This document shows, piece after piece, positions 29,301 through 37,218 of a stretch of DNA of 46,397 nt (positions are counted from its first letter, which is position 1; the number at the start of each line of letters is the position of its first letter). The notes beneath the pieces are model-generated. The model did not search any database. It was given only the letters and a program-made list of their open reading frames with translations, and had not been told where the DNA came from. The stretch is from positions 1-46,397 of the forward strand of contig JAAYUD010000053.1 in the NCBI GenBank assembly GCA_012517855.1, in the 5' to 3' direction. Made by a program: the position numbers and the translations under genes. Source of the DNA: Bacteroidales bacterium (GTDB lineage Bacteria; Bacteroidota; Bacteroidia; Bacteroidales; Bacteroidaceae).

Positions 29301-29925
29301 CATTATCCTCTTTCATCGTAATTTTAAGGTGGGTGTCGTTTCCTATATTAATGGTACAACTAACCATGCCCACATACGAGAAAAAAAGTTTGGCATGAGT
29401 AGAAGCAGCCAAGGAAAAGCGCCCGTTTATATCGGTCACGTCTCCATATTTAGTCCCAACAAGAGTAACATTAACGCCAATTAGCGGTTCACCCTTTTCG
29501 TCTACTACCAAGCCTGTTACTGTTCGCCGATTGGACGATTCGGATTGGGCAACTACCGGACTTCTTTTTACGACAGTCTTTACTACTTTCTTTTTTACTA
29601 AAACATAATTATCGCGCAAGGTATATTCCAATCCTGCAGGGTTGCACACAGCTTCAATAGCAGCCTTTAGAGGTACGTCGACCAAATCAAGATTCAAGCG
29701 TATATCCTTATTGATCGCATCTTCTTGATAGACGATAGCCGCTCCAGTCTGTTGCTTTATCATATCAAAAGCTGCAACTACTGTAATATTAGTTTTTTTG
29801 ATAGTCACAGTTTTGTTATGAGTTTCGGACCAAGCATTCACAGCAATTAAAAAGAACAAAGCTATGACAAACCAACGACTTGGCAGCATTAACTTTTCTC
29901 TCCATTTTCCATTCACTCTTTTCAT
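26341..29925 (-). CDS. SusC/RagA-family TonB-dependent transporter with STN signalling domain
   Basis: 1194 residues. Signal or anchor (about 17-34), STN/secretin-type domain (about 40-112, VTIKKTNITVVAAFDMI), carboxypeptidase-regulatory-like domain (about 135-207, VVDEKGEPLIG), TonB-box-like NEVVVTGYQ (212-220), plug (INVLKDAAATAIYGARA) and beta-barrel. The STN domain passes ligand occupancy to the FecR anti-sigma factor encoded at 29970, which controls the ECF sigma factor at 31111. Base composition changes near the TonB-box region: the upstream part is A/T-rich like the sigma/FecR genes, the barrel clearly richer in G+C. Confidence 0.97.
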   Translation of the reverse strand: MKRVNGKWREKLMLPSRWFVIALFFLIAVNAWSETHNKTVTIKKTNITVVAAFDMIKQQTGAAIVYQEDAINKDIRLNLDLVDVPLKAAIEAVCNPAGLEYTLRDNYVLVKKKVVKTVVKRSPVVAQSESSNRRTVTGLVVDEKGEPLIGVNVTLVGTKYGDVTDINGRFSLAASTHAKLFFSYVGMVSCTINIGNDTHLKITMKEDNAMMNEVVVTGYQNIQKPKMTGSAVTISSDKLMQRYTSNLLSNLEGQVAGLSTYGGELKVRGTSSLYAETSPLLVVDGLPIEGRLEDLNQYDIQSINVLKDAAATAIYGARASNGVIVITTKNANQRGKIDVAFNANLSLKENPIMDYNSNFYMNAAQQVAKESEYYDYYFFSGAIADPVGSTLSGYNFGNGPVSPLNYAYYRAAKGEITMDELTKIKTQLSHNNYAKEYADAVYKQQVLQEYNLSLRSRSEKSQNNVTLNYQYDNAGIINTMYQRFTANYKGSFDVTKWMTANLSINSVYNKSRERGYDATSNANNVWTHSAYESLYDANGNIRKMYGVSEGNELWQGGGYGTLDLSSNPIDEFYNNTETTNRLHMLYHADLQFHIWDGLTANVQGIYEYDQNTNEWLATEDSHPARVIKNAYCNYDPSTGTMSYMTPETGGFRRTRNTNGQYWTTRGQLNYSKTFGKHEVNTLAGLEFRQTKYKGSNSLLLGYDDQLQTGSAVTVNFLDLYNQQYSPYYKSNLNPYDARNYAFVPYIKNSMDNIREVMHRFASGYANLTYTYDSRYNAFASFRKDYSDVYGLNAKYRGKPLWSVGVAWNMEQEDFLKNVKPINYLKLRYSYGVTGNIYQGATSYMTATTGSLNSYTKLPLATIDSPANPNLRWEQTRTSNLGVDFSLMTNRIRGSIDYYHKSAKDVFSNKSLDPTSGFTSMFVNTADMNNNGIEVQVTADWFRPNMRKAFGWSTSYTLAHNSNKVTNVENPSMYAYQLLSNRFVKGYPASALWSYKFAGIDDGKISGPGETLWYGTGGTISHSVQNASTDVMEYSGQTDPKVIMGMDNRFEWNGISLSVMMVYYGGHVMRCLQETEYGQGSIAGALPSYLVNSWTPQHPTSTPGFGQYGSTSIGNESYYGNNSIYNASFLKIRNIVLGYEVPKEMLHHLSLNRLAFNIQVDNPKALWTANKKGIDPETLGVRTRSNYIFSIFVNY

Positions 29926-29969
29926 AAACTTTTTTTTCTGTTTGGGTTAAACTTTATATTTGTATAGGC

Positions 29970-31067
29970 CTAATACATTTTCCCTTTTTTGCGCACAACA
30001 ATTTTACCATTATATTTAAGAAAACAAACATCTGAAACATCTTGAACAATATCAAGAGAATAATCCAATGACTTATCGCGATAAAGACTTCCGGTAAAAT
30101 GAATATTGCACAGCGATTCGGGTTCGTAGACGACATCCATATTATACCATTCGCTCAATTGTTCCATAATATTCTGAAGAGGTTCATCATTAAAGTCAAA
30201 GACTCCGATTATCCACGATGTATAAATAGCAGTATTGACTTCTCGAATCGAAATAGCTGCCGAAGACGATGATATTACAGCTTGCTGCCCGGGTGTTAAT
30301 ACCTTATTGGATATTTGATTAGAAACTTTTACTTTGCCCCTTACCAGTGTTGCCGTCATATTCCGCATCGGATAAGCCGAAATATTGAACTGTGTACCCA
30401 TTACCTTAATATTATTACCCGCAGCATTGACCATAAAGACTAAGCCATTGTGAGCTACGTCGAAAAATGCTTCGCCGGTCAATTCCACACGCCGTTCTTT
30501 TACAAACTTGGTAGGATAACGGAACGTAGTGTTCGAATTGAGCCACACAACAGAATGGTCGGGCAATATTAATTTGAAATTACCTCCAGGCTGTGTTTTA
30601 ATAGTATTATACTGAATAGGAGCATCCTTATTAACAGTTGTATCGCAAATCAACTCGCCACCATTTTTCAGCACTTGCTGCTTACCATTGGCATTGGTAA
30701 GCAAAACAGTCTTTTCAAGTCGCGAATAGGGAGTTATGGATGACGAACGATTTCCATAATAATATAGACAAGTAGTGCCTACGATCAAAAGCAATAGACA
30801 AGCAGCAACAACAGAAACTCGGCGAATGATAAAACGACGCGCCTTCAACCGACGGCGTTCTTTTACGTTATTAAACGCCACTGTTGCATCGGTATGTTGA
30901 TAAGTATCCCAACGCTCTACAACTTTATAATACTTAATATAAAGATTGAGTAAACGCTTGTTTTCATCAGACTCTTTTATCCACGACCCAAGCTGTTCGA
31001 ATTCAGTATGTGAAATCGAATGATGCCTGTATTTATTTAATAATTCTATAATTTCTGCAGTCAACAT
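29970..31067 (-). CDS. FecR-family anti-sigma factor
   Basis: 365 residues. A cytoplasmic N-terminal sigma-binding region (1-80), one membrane helix (about 84-104, VSVVAACLLLLIVGTTCLYYY), a periplasmic FecR domain (about 140-235, with HSVVWLNSNTTFRYPTKF and VELTGEAFFDV) and a C-terminal DUF4974-like domain (about 290-360). It holds the ECF sigma factor inactive until the STN domain of the cognate SusC signals ligand. It lies between the sigma gene (43 bases upstream) and susC (44 bases downstream). Confidence 0.95.
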   Translation of the reverse strand: MLTAEIIELLNKYRHHSISHTEFEQLGSWIKESDENKRLLNLYIKYYKVVERWDTYQHTDATVAFNNVKERRRLKARRFIIRRVSVVAACLLLLIVGTTCLYYYGNRSSSITPYSRLEKTVLLTNANGKQQVLKNGGELICDTTVNKDAPIQYNTIKTQPGGNFKLILPDHSVVWLNSNTTFRYPTKFVKERRVELTGEAFFDVAHNGLVFMVNAAGNNIKVMGTQFNISAYPMRNMTATLVRGKVKVSNQISNKVLTPGQQAVISSSSAAISIREVNTAIYTSWIIGVFDFNDEPLQNIMEQLSEWYNMDVVYEPESLCNIHFTGSLYRDKSLDYSLDIVQDVSDVCFLKYNGKIVVRKKGKMY

Positions 31068-31110
31068 GGTCGTATTCTTTTATTTTATACCATGTTGACG
31101 AAAAGAAAGT

Positions 31111-31644
31111 TTATTTGGGTGACAAAAGAATTAATAAAATTGAAAGAGGCAGTTCTTTTCTTAAAGTTCTTAACGCTCTGGCGAAATAAGTTTTTACTGT
31201 ATTAACAGAAATATTCATTTCTTCGGCAACCTCTTTGTAGCGTTTATTTTCAACAACAATTGCATTCAATACCGCCCGTTCTTGTTGCGACAACTGACCA
31301 ATCATTCGATATAAACGTTCGTATTGCAAAGAGAGTTCTTCTTCGCTTATTTCTTCTTCGGAGATTAAATTAGCCTCTTCAATATCAGTAAACACACGAT
31401 AGTTGTTTTTACGAATATAGTCGATAGAGGCATTGCGTATGGAACGGAACAGGTAAGCTTTCGGATTCGTTTCGACAGACAATAATTTATTTTCCTCCCA
31501 AAAGCGAACAAAAACATCTTGCACAATGTCTTCCGAAATTTCTAATGAATCCGTATATTGAACAGATACTACACACAACTGTGAGTAGTACTTATTCATT
31601 AGCTCTTTCAACTTTTTTTCCGTTTGAATTGGTTTAGGATTCAT
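31111..31644 (-). CDS. ECF-type RNA polymerase sigma-70 factor
   Basis: 177 residues, standard for Bacteroidetes SusCD-linked ECF factors. Region 2 (about 15-85) contains DIVQDVFVRFWEE and AYLFRSIRNASIDYIRK; region 4 (about 110-165) contains LSQQERAVLNAIVVENKRYKEVAEEMNISVNTVKTYFARALRTLRK with the helix-turn-helix. It directs transcription of the downstream fecR-susC-susD group when freed from the anti-sigma factor. It is first in the cluster, behind a -7 box at 31671-31679. Confidence 0.96.
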   Translation of the reverse strand: MNPKPIQTEKKLKELMNKYYSQLCVVSVQYTDSLEISEDIVQDVFVRFWEENKLLSVETNPKAYLFRSIRNASIDYIRKNNYRVFTDIEEANLISEEEISEEELSLQYERLYRMIGQLSQQERAVLNAIVVENKRYKEVAEEMNISVNTVKTYFARALRTLRKELPLSILLILLSPK

Positions 31645-31670
31645 CTCAATGTCTCAATCTTATTTTGGGC

Positions 31671-31679
31671 GCAAATTTA
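31671..31679 (-). promoter_or_regulatory. Predicted -7 box of the ECF sigma gene
   Basis: The minus strand reads TAAATTTGC, matching TAnnTTTG, 26 bases before the ATG at 31644. No -33 TTTG at standard spacing. Confidence 0.5.
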
Positions 31680-31817
31680 TAAAATAAATAACTAATTATG
31701 TGATATTTGACAAAAATAACATCAATTGTAAATGTGTAATCACTAAAATGGTATTATTTACACAATAAATCAAAACATCTTCTATTGAATGAAAAATCGT
31801 CGTATGTTCCTTTTTTC

Positions 31818-31877
31818 GGTGACGTCCTTAAGTTTTTTTGAAAACGTATGGACGTCACCAAATTTAGGTCCATACGT
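31818..31877. repeat. Two overlapping, mutually exclusive inverted repeats
   Basis: GGTGACGTCC (31818-31827) pairs with GGACGTCACC (31850-31859). ACGTATGGAC (31844-31853) pairs with GTCCATACGT (31868-31877). The second arm of the first pair overlaps the first arm of the second, so only one hairpin can form at a time. Confidence 0.7.
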
Positions 31878-32392
31878 GGTTTTGGCTAGTAAGAGCTCAT
31901 AGGTAAAAGTCGGGAATATGCATCAAATTCGATCTGTATTTCAACCTTTTGCCACCTCCGTATGACACCATTATGCACTATTCCACAGCAAGTTAACGAT
32001 ACACCGCATACAACGCCAGAGAAAAAAGCTCCGAAAATAGCCCCTAGAGTATACTGTAGAATCCTTATTTTCAGCAGGCCTCTGCTTAGAACAAGTCTAA
32101 ACAATAGGCTACAGATAACTGAGGAGCGGTTTTTATATTTACGAGTATGTCCTATTCATTTCGTTCCTGATGTCACTTAGCCTTCTGCTTTTTACTGATA
32201 AGCCCGAGACGCACATCCTCATTAACGCAAGACTGCGTTGATCTAAAGCCGGAATATTGATGCCGTTTCTCAGAACGTTTTGAGAGGTGAATACTCGTCG
32301 ATATTCTGATACTATTTTAACCTCACCGAAGTGGCACTTATAAATGCATCAAATTGAACTTGTTTTCCGAAAAATGATAAGGACGAAAATAA

Positions 32393-32456
32393 AAATTCGT
32401 ATGGACGAAACCAAAAGTTTATACTTATAAACATTTAGTTTCGTCCATACGAATTT
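32393..32456. repeat. Large palindrome with 19-bp arms
   Basis: Perfect 19-base arms (32393-32411 and 32438-32456) carry the core CGTATGGACGAAAC, with a second 6-bp hairpin (GTTTAT/ATAAAC) in the loop. No T run on either side, so it is not a standard terminator. The core CGTATGGAC is shared with the palindrome at 31844. Confidence 0.75.
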
Positions 32457-32639
32457 CTCGCTGTATATCAGTAGTTTGCGCGTTAATTCTTTATGTTTTG
32501 TTCTAATTCAAATTATATTTGGTCAGTGAAATGAGTACGAAAAGAGTGCCCTGCAAGGGCCTGTTACCCATGTTCGGATAAAAAAGTATCAGAATGCCTG
32601 GGAATGTTCATTTCTCGAAACATAACAAGTTCTTATTGA

Positions 32640-33920
32640 TCAATTCTTTAGACATCCAATAGGCACAACAATAACTCCATCTTCTGGACGTCTATACGCA
32701 TAGTTGCCGACACCTGTCAATACCATGAGAAACGCAGGCTCTTTCATTTTTGTAGGATCAATTTTCCCGGCAAGAGCTGTCAATGTACTTGCTCCCTCAT
32801 TAATTAGAGCATCACCTCCAAGTTTTATCTCAATGAGCCCGTATGCCCCGTTAGACAGATGCACTACTGCGTCACACTCAAGACCATTCTTGTCTCGATA
32901 GTGATAGACAGTACCATCAAGAGAGTCTGCATATACACGAAGATCTCGCACACAAAGTGTCTCAAAGAAAAGTCCAAAGGTTTTGAGGTCATTAATAAGG
33001 TCGTCAGGACCTAAACCGAGAGTAGCCGTTGCTATTGAAGGGTCAGAGAAATATCTTGTATCAGACGTCCTTATGGCTGTTTTACTGCGCAGATTGGGAT
33101 TCCAAGCCAAAGAATCTTCTATAACGAAGATTTTCTTCAGTGCCTTAATATACGAATAAATAGTATTTTCGTTCAAGGTGTTGCTCTCATTAGCTATCAT
33201 ATCTGCTAATATCGTCCCTGCACTAGCCTGTGAGCCTTGATTTCTTGCATATGAACGCATCAGACGTTTTGCAAGCTCCGGATCGCGCTCCACATCATCC
33301 ACTCTTGATATGTCATAGCGAACAACAGCTTCATAGTATTCCTTGGCCTGCATCAGTGCAGCCTTTGCACTCTTCTTCAGTGTGGCTTTTGGCCAACCAC
33401 CTCTACAAGTAAGAAATGCAAGACGATCAATATCTATATGACTTTCGCTATCAACGTTTGTTGCATCCTTGAATAGATTACCAAGGCTCACATCTCCCGT
33501 GGAATCTCCAGATTCCCAAAGACTCATTGTCCGCAATCTTAACCATGACATGCGTCCGGTACCAGAATGGAAAATCTCATCGGTCTTAGGTGGAACAGCA
33601 GAGCCCGTAAGCATGAATTGGCCATCCTCATCACGTTTGTCTACTTCATTTCTGACAGCATCCCAAAACTGCGGAGCCATTTGCCATTCGTCAATCAGTC
33701 GTGGAGTTTCTCCTTGAAGTAGTCGCTTAATATTGGTTTGCGCCATTGCCAGATTCTGTTCTTTTGTGTCAGGATCAGCCATATACAATACGCTTTTTGC
33801 CTGTTGACAGGCTAAGGTTGTCTTTCCACAATACTTTGCACCTTCAATCAGCACTGCACCCATTGCCTCCATCTTGTCCATAAGAGTCTGATCTGCTATT
33901 CGTGGTTTATATTCTTTCAT
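32640..33920 (-). CDS. AAA_14/DUF4143-type ATPase of unknown role
   Basis: 426 residues. Walker A GAKYCGKTT (Gly27-Lys33-Thr34), Walker B RLIDEWQ (Asp77-Glu78), an LTGSA sensor-like motif near residue 105, then a C-terminal DUF4143 domain with GLECDAVVHL...GLIEIKLG, a D-x(n)-ExK arrangement seen in PD-(D/E)XK nuclease-like folds. Proteins of this architecture are common, often solitary and of unknown function in bacteria and archaea. It has its own consensus promoter and no partner gene. The gene-free DNA with palindromes beside it suggests an accessory insertion, which is inference. Confidence 0.88.
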   Translation of the reverse strand: MKEYKPRIADQTLMDKMEAMGAVLIEGAKYCGKTTLACQQAKSVLYMADPDTKEQNLAMAQTNIKRLLQGETPRLIDEWQMAPQFWDAVRNEVDKRDEDGQFMLTGSAVPPKTDEIFHSGTGRMSWLRLRTMSLWESGDSTGDVSLGNLFKDATNVDSESHIDIDRLAFLTCRGGWPKATLKKSAKAALMQAKEYYEAVVRYDISRVDDVERDPELAKRLMRSYARNQGSQASAGTILADMIANESNTLNENTIYSYIKALKKIFVIEDSLAWNPNLRSKTAIRTSDTRYFSDPSIATATLGLGPDDLINDLKTFGLFFETLCVRDLRVYADSLDGTVYHYRDKNGLECDAVVHLSNGAYGLIEIKLGGDALINEGASTLTALAGKIDPTKMKEPAFLMVLTGVGNYAYRRPEDGVIVVPIGCLKN

Positions 33921-33945
33921 ATTAAATTATCAATTATTTTATGGG

Positions 33946-33977
33946 ACAAAATTAATGATAAATATCTAAGACACAAA
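33946..33977 (-). promoter_or_regulatory. Promoter of the AAA_14 ATPase gene
   Basis: On the minus strand TTTG (33974-33977), a 19-base spacer and TAATTTTGT (33946-33954) match the Bacteroides promoter fully, 25 bases before the ATG. Confidence 0.7.
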
Positions 33978-34148
33978 TAATATCCCCTTCAAATATTACA
34001 TTTGGCTATATTTTAATATGGCATTTGGCTTATTTTAATTAGTGCTTTTGGCATTTCCGTAACAATTATTCATTTGAACACAAATAGTTTTTCAATATAA
34101 ACTTAAATAAAAATTAATTTGGCAGATGAAACTTTTCACTAAAATGAT

Positions 34149-34157
34149 TACATTTGT
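34149..34157 (+). promoter_or_regulatory. Predicted -7 box of the small secreted protein gene
   Basis: TACATTTGT matches TAnnTTTG, 26 bases before the ATG at 34184. Confidence 0.5.
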
Positions 34158-34183
34158 AATCAAAGAACCAACGATAAAGAACA

Positions 34184-34759
34184 ATGGCTATGAAGAAAAT
34201 TATTTTGCTAGTAATATCCTTATTTGGACTTATGGGAACAATTAATGCCCAATATCTAACTAGTGACTCTTTCGGTTTCTTGAAAAATGAAAGGAACCTT
34301 GCTTTAACATTCGATTTCTCGGAAACTGAAATAGAAGGAATGACGACTAAAGAGTTCTTAACCGCAAAATATAAAGATAGAGAGAGAGGCGAAAAATGGC
34401 TGGCACTGGCTCAAAAAGAAATCTCGGCGAAATTTGTATGCAGCTTTAACGAAACCTTTATTAAAAAGGGTATACCCTTTCAAAGTCGGAAATCCGAATC
34501 GGCCAATTATCAAGCGATCATAAAAGCCAAGAGCTTTACCAATAAAGGAAATATGACAGCTGTCATTCTGTTTACAAAAATAGACTCACAAGATATTTTG
34601 GCAAAAATAAATCTTTCAGCAAAAGGAGGGCAATTCGGAACCTTAGCCAATCTAATGGGAGACGGTTTTAGAAATGCCGGCAAAAAGTTAGCAAAACTCA
34701 TCATCAAGAATACAGCGATGCCGACGAATAAAAAAGACGTCACTGACGACATTTATTGA
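34184..34759 (+). CDS. Exported protein of unknown function
   Basis: 191 residues from the ATG at 34184; a second ATG at 34190 is equally possible. A signal peptide (MKKIILLVISLFGLMGTINAQ) is followed by a mature part of about 170 residues with mixed helix and strand, no Cys pair, and KANEF-like lipid or membrane motifs absent. I do not recognise a family. It has its own -7 box and converges on the Crp/Fnr gene with 12 bases between. No evidence ties it to the nearby nitrosative-stress genes. Confidence 0.8.
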   Translation: MAMKKIILLVISLFGLMGTINAQYLTSDSFGFLKNERNLALTFDFSETEIEGMTTKEFLTAKYKDRERGEKWLALAQKEISAKFVCSFNETFIKKGIPFQSRKSESANYQAIIKAKSFTNKGNMTAVILFTKIDSQDILAKINLSAKGGQFGTLANLMGDGFRNAGKKLAKLIIKNTAMPTNKKDVTDDIY

Positions 34760-34771
34760 TTTGCTATTTCA

Positions 34772-35413
34772 TCACAATCTGTATTTGGCGGCCTTTGCCT
34801 CGTCGATCCAGACTTCTTTGTTCTCCATTCTAATACATCTTTCAGCTATCAACTCCGAGAGTGCCCGGGACAGCGAAGGACGAGCTACGCCCAATATTTG
34901 TGCCGTTTCTGTCTGAGATATAATCGTATGATGAAGCCTCAGATAATTAATAAGACGAGACTTCAGACTTTGCAAAGCAAATTCTTTCAACTTTTTCGAT
35001 AGCATCAATACCCGATCGGATACCAATTGCAAGAAATTGTTCATCGCCAACGGATACTCTCTGATGAAACGCAAAAAAGATTCCTTGTTTATTGCCAATA
35101 CCTCACATTCGTCGATGGCCTCAATATTGGCGGGGAAACGTTTGACCGAAGAAAAGACAAAAGCAGGAGCAAGTAACAAAGGAGCCGAAAGCGTACTCAC
35201 CGTAAGCTGCTTTCCCTCACTGTTCACCATCTGCGAACGCGCATTGCCACTACAGAGCAACAGCAGTGAACGGCATACTTCGTCTTGCATGGCAATAAAT
35301 TCGCCGGCCTTATATTTTCGAAGGACATGATCGGGAGAAAACAAGAAAGGCAATATCTCTTGCTCATCCATTCCATCAAATAAAGGTGTTCGCTTTAATA
35401 CGGATATATCCAT
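34772..35413 (-). CDS. Crp/Fnr-family transcription regulator, probably HcpR-like
   Basis: 213 residues: cyclic-nucleotide-binding-like beta-roll (about 10-115), dimer helix (about 120-145) and a C-terminal winged helix-turn-helix (about 160-205, ISQTETAQILGVARPSLSRALSEL). It lacks the four-Cys Fe-S set of FNR. It is divergent from the hybrid-cluster protein gene, with 109 bases between, the arrangement known for HcpR regulators that respond to nitric oxide in anaerobes such as Porphyromonas. A Crp-type palindrome lies in the shared region at 35438-35451. Confidence 0.9.
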   Translation of the reverse strand: MDISVLKRTPLFDGMDEQEILPFLFSPDHVLRKYKAGEFIAMQDEVCRSLLLLCSGNARSQMVNSEGKQLTVSTLSAPLLLAPAFVFSSVKRFPANIEAIDECEVLAINKESFLRFIREYPLAMNNFLQLVSDRVLMLSKKLKEFALQSLKSRLINYLRLHHTIISQTETAQILGVARPSLSRALSELIAERCIRMENKEVWIDEAKAAKYRL

Positions 35414-35437
35414 TGTTTTATTTTTTTAATGATCGGC

Positions 35438-35451
35438 GTAACAAATGTGAC
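35438..35451. promoter_or_regulatory. Candidate Crp/Fnr-family operator upstream of hcp
   Basis: GTAACA-AA-TGTGAC is an inverted repeat with one mismatch. Its centre lies about 43 bases before the transcription start predicted from the -7 box at 35474, the usual place for activation by Crp/Fnr proteins. Confidence 0.5.
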
Positions 35452-35473
35452 AGTTTCAGAGAATAGACATCTC

Positions 35474-35482
35474 TACTTTTGT
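35474..35482 (+). promoter_or_regulatory. Predicted -7 box of the hcp-ric operon
   Basis: TACTTTTGT matches TAnnTTTG, 40 bases before the hcp ATG. There is no clear -33 box, fitting a promoter that needs an activator. Confidence 0.55.
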
Positions 35483-35522
35483 ACAAAAATAATAATAATA
35501 ATGATCAAAAAATTATTCGAGT

Positions 35523-37169
35523 ATGGAAAATAGTATGTTTTGTTTTCAATGCCAGGAAACGATGAAAGGAACTGGCTGTATATTAAAAGGTATTTGCGGT
35601 AAAGATGCAACAACGGCTCGCTATATGGATTTACTGTTGTTTGTAACAAGAGGCGTAAGCATTGCCGCCGATTTGTGCAGAGCGAATGGAATAGCAGTAG
35701 GAACACCTGTCAATCACTATGTTGCAGATGCACTCTTTTCGACCATCACCAATGCCAATTTCGATAGCGAGAGCATATTAAATCGAATTTATTCGGGTCT
35801 AAAATTCAGAGACGAATTGATTTTGATGCTTAATGAAAAGAATATAGCGTACCCGCAAGTAGAAGAAATGACATGGAACGGCGACGATCAGACTCTAGAA
35901 GAACAATCGGCCAAGGTAGGCGTACTAAGCGAACCAAACGAAGACCTACGTTCTCTGAAAGAACTCATTGTTTATGGATTGAAAGGTATGGCTGCCTATT
36001 TGGAACACGCCATGCGGTTAGGTTTCGACGACGAATCTATCCATCTTTTCATACAGCAGACACTAGCCACAATTGCAACAAAAGATCAGAGTGTGGAAGA
36101 ATGGACAGCCTTAGTACTTCGCACCGGTGAAGTGGGCGTACAAACGATGGCACTGCTCGACAAGGCAAACACAACTCGCTACGGCAATCCGGAAATAACG
36201 AAAGTAAACATTGGTGTTGGCAATAACCCCGGGATATTAATTAGCGGTCACGATTTGCACGACATCGAAGATCTATTAAAACAAACAGAAGGAACCGGTG
36301 TAGATGTTTATACACATGGCGAAATGCTTCCAGCACATTATTATCCGACTTTTAAGAAATACAGCCACTTTGTAGGCAACTATGGCAATGCATGGTGGCG
36401 CCAACGTGAAGAATTCTCTTCTTTCAACGGTCCCATTATTTTTACGACCAACTGCATCGTTCCGCCGCTAAAGAATGCCAACTATATGGAGCGGATGTTT
36501 ACTTGCAATGCCACAGCTTACCCCGGTTGCGAATATATTCCTACAGAATCGGACGGACATAAAGATTTCTCAAAAGTAATTGAACTGGCCAAAGAATGTT
36601 CGTCACCAACAGAAATCGAGCACGGAGAGATTATCGGAGGATTTGCTCATAACCAAGTATTGCAATTGGCCGACAAAATAGTAGAAGCCGTAAAGAGCGG
36701 CGCTATCCGTAAGTTTGTAGTGATGGCAGGGTGTGACGGTAGAATGAAGAGCCGCGATTACTATACGGAGTTTGCCCAATCGTTGCCCCAAGATACCGTC
36801 ATTCTTACAGCGGGTTGTGCCAAATACCGCTATAACAAGTTAGGATTGGGTGATATAAACGGCATTCCACGTGTACTCGATGCAGGACAATGCAACGACA
36901 GCTATTCTCTTGCCGTTATCGCTTTAAAACTAAAAGAAGTGTTTGGACTCAATGACATCAACGAACTACCTATTATATATAACATTGCCTGGTACGAACA
37001 AAAAGCAGTGATCGTATTGCTTGCTCTACTTAGTCTTGGAGTGAAAGAGATACATTTGGGACCCACCCTACCGGCCTTCATATCACCGGCAGTACTCAAT
37101 GTACTGATCGATACATTTCATATCGGAGCGATAAGCGATGTAGAGCAAGATATGCAGTGGATGAAATAG
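35523..37169 (+). CDS. hcp: Hybrid-cluster protein (hydroxylamine reductase-like)
   Basis: 548 residues. The N-terminal Cys set Cys7-x2-Cys10-x8-Cys19-x5-Cys25 is the 4Fe-4S-binding type found in strict anaerobes, not the wider-spaced type of E. coli. Downstream marks of the hybrid Fe-S-O cluster include [37 protein letters not shown] and DAGQCND. Hcp reduces nitric oxide (and hydroxylamine in vitro) in the cytoplasm. It is first in an operon with ric (49 bases on) and divergent from a Crp/Fnr regulator. Confidence 0.97.
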   Translation: MENSMFCFQCQETMKGTGCILKGICGKDATTARYMDLLLFVTRGVSIAADLCRANGIAVGTPVNHYVADALFSTITNANFDSESILNRIYSGLKFRDELILMLNEKNIAYPQVEEMTWNGDDQTLEEQSAKVGVLSEPNEDLRSLKELIVYGLKGMAAYLEHAMRLGFDDESIHLFIQQTLATIATKDQSVEEWTALVLRTGEVGVQTMALLDKANTTRYGNPEITKVNIGVGNNPGILISGHDLHDIEDLLKQTEGTGVDVYTHGEMLPAHYYPTFKKYSHFVGNYGNAWWRQREEFSSFNGPIIFTTNCIVPPLKNANYMERMFTCNATAYPGCEYIPTESDGHKDFSKVIELAKECSSPTEIEHGEIIGGFAHNQVLQLADKIVEAVKSGAIRKFVVMAGCDGRMKSRDYYTEFAQSLPQDTVILTAGCAKYRYNKLGLGDINGIPRVLDAGQCNDSYSLAVIALKLKEVFGLNDINELPIIYNIAWYEQKAVIVLLALLSLGVKEIHLGPTLPAFISPAVLNVLIDTFHIGAISDVEQDMQWMK

Positions 37170-37218
37170 GGAAAGTTGTATTCGTATAGAATGTAAGTCA
37201 CCAAATAAATGAACGATC

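Larger units (their letters stand above)
31645..32639. other. Gene-free kilobase with large palindromes
   Basis: Nearly 1 kb between the sigma gene start and the ATPase gene end. Two short frames (31886-32104 minus, 31962-32180 plus) overlap head-on and lack starts or family marks, so I call no gene. It holds the sigma promoter (31671-31679), overlapping palindromes at 31818-31877, a 19-bp-stem palindrome at 32393-32456, and TGCATCAAATT twice (31919-31929 and 32345-32355). Confidence 0.7.

Noticed and set aside
31886-32180. Overlapping short frames on both strands
   Set aside because: They oppose each other, lack ribosome sites and show no recognisable protein pattern.
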